From contig CAKQXI010000100.1 in assembly GCA_934281565.1 (NCBI GenBank), positions 1 through 8,820 on the forward strand: a stretch of DNA of 8,820 nt, read 5' to 3'. Shown piece after piece: positions 1 to 5,853 of this stretch; position 1 is the stretch's first letter, and every line of letters begins with the position of its first letter. Below the pieces are notes generated by a model, which was not told the DNA's origin, ran no database searches, and worked only from the letters and a program-made list of their open reading frames with translations. This stretch comes from an uncultured Prevotella sp. (GTDB taxonomy: Bacteria > Bacteroidota > Bacteroidia > Bacteroidales > Bacteroidaceae). A program made the position numbers and the translations under genes.

Positions 1-60
1 TATAAAATCTCAGCTTAAAATGAAAATAATGGTTAAAAAATTTGGATATTAACATAGAAA

Positions 61-80
61 GCAGATTTACGCAGATTTTT
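61..80. repeat. Tandem direct repeat GCAGATTT, 10-bp period
   Basis: Two copies of GCAGATTT lie side by side at 61-68 and 71-78, spaced exactly 10 bp (one helical turn). They sit about 50 bp upstream of the -33 element of the lipoprotein promoter. Similar short AGATTT-type tandem repeats occur scattered in Bacteroidota genomes, so this may be a dispersed repeat remnant. It is also placed where an activator such as a LytTR regulator, which binds direct repeats, could sit. The rest of 1-130 is AT-rich and shows no gene. Confidence 0.4.
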
Positions 81-130
81 ATTCTCTTTATTTGGTTTGT
101 TGAAAGAAAAAGGGTGTTCGTTGAATAAAG

Positions 131-161
131 TTGCGAGAAACAGAAGAAAGTGATACTTTTG
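131..161 (+). promoter_or_regulatory. Bacteroidota-type promoter of the beta-helix lipoprotein gene
   Basis: A -7 element TACTTTTG at 154-161 fits the Bacteroidota consensus TAnnTTTG. It is preceded by TTG at 131-133 with a 20-bp spacer, the usual -33 spacing. Transcription would start near 168, leaving a leader of about 22 nt before the ATG at 190. There is no clear Shine-Dalgarno, as is common in this phylum. Confidence 0.7.
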
Positions 162-189
162 TAGCGTTAAATAATAAAGATAATAGCTT

Positions 190-2055
190 ATGAAACGAAT
201 GATTCAAATGATGATGATGTTTGTTGCTATCATGGGAATGGCAGCTTGCTCATCCGATTCTGATTTGTTAGGAGACAATAGTAATGGTAATGGAACTGGT
301 TCAGGAAGTGGGACTACGGAGTCGGGAAGTTCTTCCACGGCAACTTATGCGAGTTCGATAGGAGACTTGACTTCTTTCGACATAGCCATAGACCAGTCTG
401 CCCTTACGGAAACAGAGACTGTTCCTGCGGATGATGAGGATTATATCGAGAACAATACATTCTCGAATGATATTAACATCGCTTTCAATGGAACTTCCGC
501 TTCTTGCTCGGGTCATGTGGACGGCGTTACCGTTACGGTGAATGGTGCGGATGTCATAGTCAATTCTACCGCCAAGAAAGTTTGCTATATGGTGAGTGGA
601 ACAACGACGGATGGTTTCTTGAAGATTTACAGTGACAATAAGTTTGAGTTGAAGCTCAACGGTGTCACAATAACCAATCCAGATGGTGCTCCTATTAACA
701 TCCAGAGCAAGAAACGTGGTTATATCGTTTTGGCAGATGGTACGACCAACACGCTTACGGATGGAACCAAGTATGCCGATGCCACAGACGATGAGGATAT
801 GAAAGCAGCTTTCTTCAGCGAGGGCAAGATGCTTTTCTCTGGTTCGGGCAAGTTGAATGTATATGGCAACTGCAAGGCTGGTATCCGAAGTGACGATTAT
901 GTGATGTTCCGTCCGGGTAATAACATTTATGTAAAGGCTACGGCAGGCAATGGCATCAAGGCAAACGATGCCCTATATATAAAAGGTGGTGTTATCAATG
1001 TCGAGGTATCGGCAGCGGCAAGCAAGGCTTTGAGCTGCGATGGTATCGTAGAGATAGATGGAGGAAGAACAACGCTTATAACGACTGGCGGTGGTGAACT
1101 GGATGATGACGGAACAGACGTAAGTGGAAGTGCTGGCATCAAAGCCGATGATGCTTTCACGATGAATGGCGGTACGTTGCTCTGCAAGAGCACTGGCGCA
1201 GGTGGAAAAGGAGTGAGCACCGACCAAACATTGACTATCAACGATGGTACTGTCAAGGTCATAACCACAGGACAGCAATATGTCAATGGCTCGCTTGACA
1301 CTTCACCAAAAGGTATCAAAAGCGATGGAGCAATGTATATCAAGGGCGGTGACATCATGGTTCGCTGCACTGGTGGCGAAGGCTCGGAAGGTATCGAGAG
1401 CAAGAGTACGATGGATATTTCGGGCGGAAAAATTCAGGCTTATTGCTATGATGATGCACTCAATTCATCCGCTGCCATGACCATCAGTGGCGGTACTGTC
1501 TTTGCGATGGGAACAGGCAATGATGGCATCGATTCCAACTCTACGTTATCTATTACTGGTGGAGTGGTCATAGCTTGTGGAATGACAGTACCAGAGGCTG
1601 GCTTTGATTGCGATGAAAATACATTCACCGTTACTGGCGGTACATTGATAGGTATCGGAGGAACGACATCCACTCCTACGGAGAATGTGACAACACAGCC
1701 TGTCGCAATCCTTGGCGGAAACTCAATCTCTAATGGGACATTCGTCACTGTGACATCGAGCGATGGCGACAATGTCATTGCTTTCAAGGTGCCGAGGGAT
1801 TATACCCAACAGGGATATACGTTGCTGGTTTCTTCTCCAAAGATGGTGAAAGGCAATACTTATAGCATCATGACTGGCGCATCGGTAAATGGAGGCACTG
1901 ACTTCTGTGGTTATGTTACGGATGCAACCGTCAGTGGTGGAACATCCTTGACCGACTTGACGCTCTCGTCGATGATTACTACCTATAATTATAATGGTGG
2001 CATGGGTGGACAAGGTGGTCAGCCTGGCGGTCAAGGTGGGCCAGGAAGAAGATAA
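190..2055 (+). CDS. Carbohydrate-binding beta-helix lipoprotein (Cthe_2159-like)
   Basis: This is a 621-aa exported protein. The N-terminus has a charged start, a Met-rich hydrophobic segment and a lipobox, MAAC, giving lipidation at Cys20, so it should be anchored to the outer membrane or cell surface. A Ser/Gly/Asn-rich linker (about 21-50) follows. The body (about 60-600) matches the Cthe_2159-type carbohydrate-binding family (DUF4353). The characterised member is a Ca-binding right-handed beta-helix that binds cellulose and polygalacturonate; that function is family knowledge, not shown here. At least six repeats of the form GI(K/D)(A/S)(D/N)xxxxIxGGxI occur at about 255, 316, 375, 401, 422 and 446, each one helix rung. 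Acidic positions such as DDDGTD (305-310) could bind Ca. The C-terminus (603-621) is a Gly/Gln/Pro-rich tail. I see no catalytic signature of a lyase. It is first in a probable operon with a LytS/LytTR pair, suggesting its ligand or surface role is linked to that signalling. Confidence 0.8.
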   Translation: MKRMIQMMMMFVAIMGMAACSSDSDLLGDNSNGNGTGSGSGTTESGSSSTATYASSIGDLTSFDIAIDQSALTETETVPADDEDYIENNTFSNDINIAFNGTSASCSGHVDGVTVTVNGADVIVNSTAKKVCYMVSGTTTDGFLKIYSDNKFELKLNGVTITNPDGAPINIQSKKRGYIVLADGTTNTLTDGTKYADATDDEDMKAAFFSEGKMLFSGSGKLNVYGNCKAGIRSDDYVMFRPGNNIYVKATAGNGIKANDALYIKGGVINVEVSAAASKALSCDGIVEIDGGRTTLITTGGGELDDDGTDVSGSAGIKADDAFTMNGGTLLCKSTGAGGKGVSTDQTLTINDGTVKVITTGQQYVNGSLDTSPKGIKSDGAMYIKGGDIMVRCTGGEGSEGIESKSTMDISGGKIQAYCYDDALNSSAAMTISGGTVFAMGTGNDGIDSNSTLSITGGVVIACGMTVPEAGFDCDENTFTVTGGTLIGIGGTTSTPTENVTTQPVAILGGNSISNGTFVTVTSSDGDNVIAFKVPRDYTQQGYTLLVSSPKMVKGNTYSIMTGASVNGGTDFCGYVTDATVSGGTSLTDLTLSSMITTYNYNGGMGGQGGQPGGQGGPGRR

Positions 2056-2129
2056 GAAAGTGAAACAACCAAGCAATAATTATTCAATTGGAGCGTTATA
2101 GAAGCAAATTGAAATACTTAGGATTGATC

Positions 2130-3254
2130 ATGAAAGGACAGAAAAAGGCAGAGAATGTTTTATATCTGGTGCTGTGGGCGATATTGTTCGCAGCACCAGT
2201 CCTTTCGATGTATGTCGGTGCCATCACTTCCCATTCTTCTACCTATGATTGGCAAGGAGTTCTCAATGCTTGGGAATTGTTGGCAATGTTTGCGGTAACC
2301 TTTGCCATCCATAATTTCTTGATAGCCCCTTTGGTGGTTTACCGTAACAATAAATGGACTTATGCTGGCTTGACATTGGTGCTGGCGATAGTATTCTTCC
2401 TTTATCAAACCTATAATCGTCCACATCCTCCGGAGCCTATTCCTCACGAACATAGGGAACCTATGAGATTTGGGCATGGTCTCGAAATTCCTCCAAGGAA
2501 GCCAATGAGAGAACACAAAGAGCCAGAACCTCCCAGAGCTTTTGGTGGGCAAGACTCGGTGGCGTTCATCATCATGGCCTTGTTGTTGGGGTTGAATGTT
2601 GGTGTCAAATACTTCTTCAAGTCGCTTGACGACCGAAAGCGAATGAGGGAACTGGAGCGAGAAAACCTAAACCGACAATTGGAGTATCTGAAGTATCAGA
2701 TAAATCCCCACTTCTTCATGAATACTCTTAACAATATCCATGCCCTTGTAGACATAGACCCAGAACAGGCGAAATATACGATAGAAGTGTTGTCGAAACT
2801 GATGCGCTATGTCCTCTATGAGGGTAACAAGTCGATGGCTCCCTTGCAGAAAGAGCTGTCTTTCATCACTCATTATGTAGACTTGATGCGTATTCGATAT
2901 ACGGACAAGGTACGTATATCAGTGTCATTGCCCTCGGCGGCGCCAGATGTCATGGTGCCATCTTTGCTCTTTACCACCTTTGTGGAGAATGCTTTCAAGC
3001 ATGGTGTAAGTTATGAGCAAGAATCGTTTATAGAGGTCAGTGTCGATGTGGAAGACAACTATGTGGAATTTCTCTGCTGTAACAGCAGGAAGAATAGTGA
3101 CGAGGATACTGCGCATGGAGGCGTAGGGTTGCAGAATGCCATCAAGCGGCTGCAACTTATCTATGGCGATGATTATACGCTTTCGATCACGACTTCAGAA
3201 AAGGAATATCGGCTGATTCTGAGGTTACCGATGGAAATGACTTTAAAAGTTTAA
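2130..3254 (+). CDS. LytS-type sensor histidine kinase, four TM segments
   Basis: A membrane sensor kinase of the His_kinase/LytS family (PF06580) that should phosphorylate the adjacent LytTR regulator. I start it at the ATG at 2130 (374 aa). The frame is open from a TTG at 2088, but the 14 extra residues are basic and add nothing, and the ATG gives a normal N-terminus leading straight into TM1. TM segments lie at about 9-32, 58-71, 76-92 and 144-161. Between TM3 and TM4 is an unusual Pro/His-rich loop (about 97-142, five His and two Met), predicted to face the periplasm. A coiled linker (166-190) leads to the phospho-acceptor region QINPHFFMNTLNNI, with His194. The ATPase domain has an N-box (FVENAFKHG, Asn287) and a G-box (GGVGLQN, 330-336). 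The classical D-box is not obvious, as is usual for LytS kinases. It lies 74 nt after the lipoprotein stop with no convincing promoter, so it is probably co-transcribed, and 4 nt before the regulator. Signal unknown. Confidence 0.88.
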   Translation: MKGQKKAENVLYLVLWAILFAAPVLSMYVGAITSHSSTYDWQGVLNAWELLAMFAVTFAIHNFLIAPLVVYRNNKWTYAGLTLVLAIVFFLYQTYNRPHPPEPIPHEHREPMRFGHGLEIPPRKPMREHKEPEPPRAFGGQDSVAFIIMALLLGLNVGVKYFFKSLDDRKRMRELERENLNRQLEYLKYQINPHFFMNTLNNIHALVDIDPEQAKYTIEVLSKLMRYVLYEGNKSMAPLQKELSFITHYVDLMRIRYTDKVRISVSLPSAAPDVMVPSLLFTTFVENAFKHGVSYEQESFIEVSVDVEDNYVEFLCCNSRKNSDEDTAHGGVGLQNAIKRLQLIYGDDYTLSITTSEKEYRLILRLPMEMTLKV

Positions 3255-3258
3255 GATT

Positions 3259-3984
3259 ATGATAAGATGTTTAGCGATAGATGACGAACCTTTGGCACTC
3301 AAACAGTTGGCAAGTTACCTTTCCAAGGTACCGTTCTTTGAGTTGGTGTGTAGTTGCCAGAGTGCAATGGAAGCAATGCGTGTGGTAGGTGAGCAAGAAG
3401 TGGATGTCCTTTTCATAGACATCAATATGCCCGACCTCAATGGACTGGAGTTTGTACGCTCACTCCAGAACCCTCCGTTGGTAGTCTTTACAACTGCATA
3501 CCAAGAGTATGCCGTGGAGGGCTATAAGGTGGATGCCATCGACTATCTCTTGAAACCCTTTGGCATGGGGGACATCTTGCGAGCAGCCGACAAGGTAAAG
3601 CGCCAATATGACTTGCTCCATGCAGTGAGCCTGTCGCCTGTTGACGAAGACGATGCCTTGTTCTTGAAAACGGAATACAAGGTGGTGCGCATCCTTATCA
3701 CGGACATTATCTATATAGAGGGAATGTCGGAGTATCTTCGTATTCATCTCTTGGGGCAGTCGAAGCCAGTTGTAGTATTGTTGAGCATGAAGAAGATGGA
3801 GGAACGACTTATGGGGCGTGACTTCATGCGTATCCATAAGTCTTATATCATCAATCTTCATCATATCGCCGAAATCAACAAGAACCGGGTGATACTTGAC
3901 AACCAAGTGGACATACCGATAGGGGAGAGTTATCGGGAACGATTGAGCGAATATGTGGCGAAAAAGTTCTTGGGAAAGGGATGA
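3259..3984 (+). CDS. LytTR-family response regulator (LytR/AlgR type)
   Basis: A 241-aa cytoplasmic DNA-binding response regulator. The receiver domain (about 1-118) has the acidic pair Asp8/Asp9, phospho-acceptor Asp54 in LFIDINMPDLNG, the switch Thr at 78-79 (FTTAY) and the conserved Lys99 (YLLKPF). The LytTR DNA-binding domain spans about 134-237. It shows the family hallmarks DIIYIEG (149-155), then YLRIHL, then FMRIHKSYIINL (189-200). The start codon is 4 nt after the kinase stop, so the two are translationally linked and form a cognate pair. LytTR regulators bind pairs of short direct repeats and often activate neighbouring genes. The obvious candidate targets here are the lipoprotein upstream and the FMN/Fe-S protein downstream, but I found no convincing LytTR box at either promoter. 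All key residues are present, so it should be functional. Confidence 0.93.
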   Translation: MIRCLAIDDEPLALKQLASYLSKVPFFELVCSCQSAMEAMRVVGEQEVDVLFIDINMPDLNGLEFVRSLQNPPLVVFTTAYQEYAVEGYKVDAIDYLLKPFGMGDILRAADKVKRQYDLLHAVSLSPVDEDDALFLKTEYKVVRILITDIIYIEGMSEYLRIHLLGQSKPVVVLLSMKKMEERLMGRDFMRIHKSYIINLHHIAEINKNRVILDNQVDIPIGESYRERLSEYVAKKFLGKG

Positions 3985-4000
3985 ATTAAAGAAAAAAGTG

Positions 4001-4008
4001 TACCTTTG
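4001..4008 (+). promoter_or_regulatory. -7 promoter element before the FMN/Fe-S gene
   Basis: TACCTTTG at 4001-4008 matches the Bacteroidota -7 consensus TAnnTTTG. It lies 17-24 bp past the regulator stop, with the ATG of the next gene at 4037. No good -33 TTG is found at the expected 19-21 bp spacing, which would fall inside the regulator's last codons. Activator-dependent promoters often lack a good -33, so this site may depend on a regulator. The next gene could therefore be expressed both from here and by read-through. Confidence 0.5.
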
Positions 4009-4036
4009 CACTCGCAATTTTATAAATGAGAACAAC

Positions 4037-5122
4037 ATGAAGTTAAACAGTAAAATTCAACGAGTGGCAAGTTTCTTGGTATGCTTGCTCATCTTGTCTT
4101 CTCTTGCCATCGTAAAGCAAGGTGAATGGATGGGGCATAAGTTCAAGACCAAGCAAGAGACTGTTAGGAATGTAGATAACGATACGTTGCGAACACTGGC
4201 AGACGGATCGATGGTGGTGAACACTACGAATTTGGCTTCCGACATTTCAGGATATGGTGGTAAGGTGCCACTCGAAATCACGGTAAAGGATGGGATAGTG
4301 GTGAATGTGAAAGCATTGGATAATGATGAGACAAAGGATTTCTTTGACCAAGCATCGACATTGCTCGACAAATGGAAAGGAAAAAGGGTGGATAAGGCTG
4401 CAAGCATGAAAGTGGATGCCATATCGGGCGCAACATTCTCGTCGAAAGCCATTATCGGGAACATGGAACGAGGATTGCAATATTATATAGAACGGAATTC
4501 TGCTCCTGTTTCATCTGGCAATGCCTTTGACTGCTCGGCGAAGAATATTATCGGTCTCATGGTCGTGCTGATGGCGGCTATTCTCCCATTGTTCATCAAG
4601 AACAAGAAGTACCGTCTTTGTCAGTTGATGCTTAATGTCATTGTGTTAGGCTTCTGGTGCGGCACATTCCTCTCCTATACTTCCTTGATAGGATATATGG
4701 CGCACGGAGCGAATGTCTTGGCGATTATCATTCCATTCATTATGATAGTTACGGCATTTGTGTATCCGCTGTTTGGCAAGAAGGTCTATTATTGTACCAA
4801 TGTCTGTCCCTTTGGTTCTTTGCAACAAGTGGCAGGAAAATGTGTCAAGCATAAGATAAGGATGGGACAGAAAGCCTTACGTCGTTTGGATCTCTTTCGT
4901 CAAGTGCTATGGGTCTTGTTGATGATTTGTATCTGGGGTGGTGTTTGGAGTGAATGGACTGACTATGAGCCATTTTCGGCATTCATCTTCCAGTCGGCTT
5001 CTTGGGTGGTCATCCTAATAGCAGCCGTGTTTGTCATCCTGTCATTTGTTATCACTCGTCCCTATTGTCGCTTTGTTTGTCCTATGGGAACATTGCTGAG
5101 ATTAAGTTTAAGAAAACTGTAG
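4037..5122 (+). CDS. NosR/RnfG-like FMN-binding membrane protein with CX3CP Fe-S motifs
   Basis: A 361-aa inner-membrane redox protein. I use the ATG at 4037. The frame stays open back to 3953, inside the regulator gene, but an earlier start would lie upstream of the promoter motif. TM1 (about 11-27) is followed by an extracytoplasmic FMN-binding domain (about 60-150) carrying the flavinylation motif DAISGAT (127-133). Thr133 is the expected site of covalent FMN attachment by an ApbE-type transferase. Five further TM segments lie at about 170-188, 196-218, 226-246, 288-303 and 320-340. Two NapH/NosR-type cysteine motifs are present: CTNVCPFG (Cys253/257, with Cys269 nearby) and CRFVCPMG (Cys344/348). 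The protein stops 13 residues after the last Cys, so the C-terminal ferredoxin domain of NosR is absent. A role in moving electrons across the membrane, from quinol or cytoplasm to an outside flavin acceptor, follows from the family; partner and direction are unknown. No ApbE gene is in the window. Confidence 0.82.
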   Translation: MKLNSKIQRVASFLVCLLILSSLAIVKQGEWMGHKFKTKQETVRNVDNDTLRTLADGSMVVNTTNLASDISGYGGKVPLEITVKDGIVVNVKALDNDETKDFFDQASTLLDKWKGKRVDKAASMKVDAISGATFSSKAIIGNMERGLQYYIERNSAPVSSGNAFDCSAKNIIGLMVVLMAAILPLFIKNKKYRLCQLMLNVIVLGFWCGTFLSYTSLIGYMAHGANVLAIIIPFIMIVTAFVYPLFGKKVYYCTNVCPFGSLQQVAGKCVKHKIRMGQKALRRLDLFRQVLWVLLMICIWGGVWSEWTDYEPFSAFIFQSASWVVILIAAVFVILSFVITRPYCRFVCPMGTLLRLSLRKL

Positions 5123-5130
5123 AAAACGAT

Positions 5131-5167
5131 AAAAGGCAGCCTAACTTCCAAGTTAGGCTGCCTTTTT
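5131..5167. terminator. Strong bidirectional rho-independent terminator
   Basis: A perfect 13-bp inverted repeat, GGCAGCCTAACTT (5135-5147) and its complement (5150-5162), is separated by only 2 nt, so the innermost pairs must open to form the loop. It is flanked by AAAA (5131-5134) on the left and TTTTT (5163-5167) on the right. It can therefore stop transcripts from both sides. It lies between the stop codons of the converging FMN/Fe-S gene (+) and cupin gene (-). Confidence 0.92.
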
Positions 5168-5182
5168 GCTAATATTATAATC

Positions 5183-5632
5183 TTACCATTCTACTTTCTC
5201 GTTCAAGATAACGCCGTCGGTAGCATCATCAGCAGTGAAAGTATTGCCACGGTATTGTACACAAAGCATAAGGAGAGGTTCTGTACCATTGTTGCGGACG
5301 GAACGGCGACCGTTTGGTGCTACTCTCACGACACTTCCCTCTTTGATAGGGAAGACTTCATTGTCTACTTGAAACTCACCCTTGCCACTCAAGAAGAAAT
5401 ACAATTCCTCGTGGTTCTTATGGGTGTGAAGAAATCCTGTCTCCGTGCCAGGGGCGAATGTCTGGAAAGAGAATTCAGCACCAGTGGCATTCACACTTTG
5501 TCCACCAAATACCTTACCCGGGATTTTCATTTCAGGACCAAGCTCTAAAACATAGTCCTTGATTTCACTCATCTTACCAAAGTCTGTTGCTGTGAAGTTA
5601 GCAGCTTTTGCAATTGTTTTCATTTCTTTCAT
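5183..5632 (-). CDS. Small single-domain cupin protein
   Basis: A 149-aa cytoplasmic protein with one conserved beta-barrel cupin domain (about 45-130). Cupin motif 1 is seen as G66-FLHTHKNHEE, with metal ligands His69, His71 and Glu75, then G83. Motif 2 is GSVVRVAPNGRRSVRNNG (99-116). Here the position of the usual fourth ligand, His in PxGxxH, is Ser111. Metal binding may therefore use three protein ligands or be altered. Short cupins of this kind may be isomerases, dioxygenases or ligand-binding proteins, and nothing here fixes the substrate. The start at 5632 follows a well-matched promoter; Met4 is an alternative. It is divergent from an HxlR-family regulator, strongly suggesting it is that regulator's target. 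Many HxlR proteins sense electrophiles, oxidants or aromatic compounds, which hints at a detoxification role, but that is inference. Confidence 0.85.
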   Translation of the reverse strand: MKEMKTIAKAANFTATDFGKMSEIKDYVLELGPEMKIPGKVFGGQSVNATGAEFSFQTFAPGTETGFLHTHKNHEELYFFLSGKGEFQVDNEVFPIKEGSVVRVAPNGRRSVRNNGTEPLLMLCVQYRGNTFTADDATDGVILNEKVEW

Positions 5633-5676
5633 CTTGTTCTATAATTTTAAGTTGTATATTTATCTTATTTCCGATG

Positions 5677-5707
5677 CAAAGGTAATGCAAATAATTCGTT
5701 CTTGCAA
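5677..5707 (-). promoter_or_regulatory. Bacteroidota-type promoter of the cupin gene
   Basis: Read on the - strand, TACCTTTG (complement of 5677-5684) fits the -7 consensus TAnnTTTG. TTG (complement of 5705-5707) is its -33 element with a 20-bp spacer. Transcription would start near 5670, about 38 nt before the ATG. The inverted repeat at 5727-5748 begins 19 bp upstream of the -33 element. Confidence 0.72.
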
Positions 5708-5720
5708 GAGGGTACAAAAA

Positions 5721-5748
5721 GGTAAGATAGTTACCTTGAGGTAACTAT
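5721..5748. promoter_or_regulatory. Probable HxlR operator: overlapping GGTAA/TTACC inverted repeats
   Basis: A perfect inverted repeat ATAGTTACC (5727-5735), TTGA, GGTAACTAT (5740-5748) lies between the divergent cupin and HxlR genes. It shares its left half with a second inverted repeat, GGTAA (5721-5725), N5, TTACC (5731-5735). A further GGTAA at 5681-5685 overlaps the cupin -7 element. Winged-helix HxlR dimers bind such dyads. The dyad lies at about -57 to -78 relative to the predicted cupin start, a position that suits activation; the GGTAA on the -7 element would suit repression. Confidence 0.6.
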
Positions 5749-5792
5749 TGCTGAGTGTTAAGGGAGAAAGAAAAGCAGTATTAACTAACATT

Positions 5793-5805
5793 AACTTCGG
5801 AAGTT
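5793..5805. promoter_or_regulatory. Palindrome overlapping the hxlR-type gene's -33 element
   Basis: AACTTC (5793-5798), G, GAAGTT (5800-5805) is a perfect 6+6 palindrome. Its right arm overlaps the -33 TTTG (5804-5807) of the HxlR-family gene, the position expected for a repressor site. It has a different sequence from the GGTAA dyad, so it may be bound by another factor or be chance. Confidence 0.35.
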
Positions 5806-5835
5806 TGGTAGATAAAAGTTTCTTAGTTACTTTTG
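5804..5835 (+). promoter_or_regulatory. Bacteroidota-type promoter of the HxlR-family gene
   Basis: TTTG at 5804-5807, a 20-bp spacer and TACTTTTG at 5828-5835 match the Bacteroidota -33/-7 consensus closely. Transcription would start near 5842, leaving a very short leader of about 12 nt before the ATG at 5854, with no Shine-Dalgarno. Confidence 0.75.
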
Positions 5836-5853
5836 TAGCCTAATACAGTTTTT

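Noticed and set aside
927..1403. Long open frame on the - strand inside the lipoprotein gene
   Set aside because: A shadow of the repetitive Gly/Asp/Ser-rich coding sequence; low-complexity Pro/Ser/Val product with no recognisable domain.
2088..2129. Longer kinase reading from a TTG start
   Set aside because: Adds 14 basic residues before a normal ATG start that leads directly into TM1; no ribosome-binding signal supports the TTG.
3953..4036. Longer N-terminus for the FMN/Fe-S protein overlapping the regulator gene
   Set aside because: It lies upstream of the -7 motif and reads through the regulator's end; the ATG at 4037 gives a proper start just before TM1.
3460..4038. 192-aa open frame on the - strand across the regulator
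   Set aside because: Fully overlaps a clear LytTR gene and shows no domain or promoter.
5100..5122. Frameshift truncating the ferredoxin end of the NosR-like protein
   Set aside because: A strong terminator begins 9 bp after the stop, and no ferredoxin-like Cys clusters appear in other frames nearby.
5559..5744. Small + strand open frame in the cupin/HxlR intergenic region
   Set aside because: It overlaps the cupin N-terminus antisense and its promoter elements; no start signal or domain.
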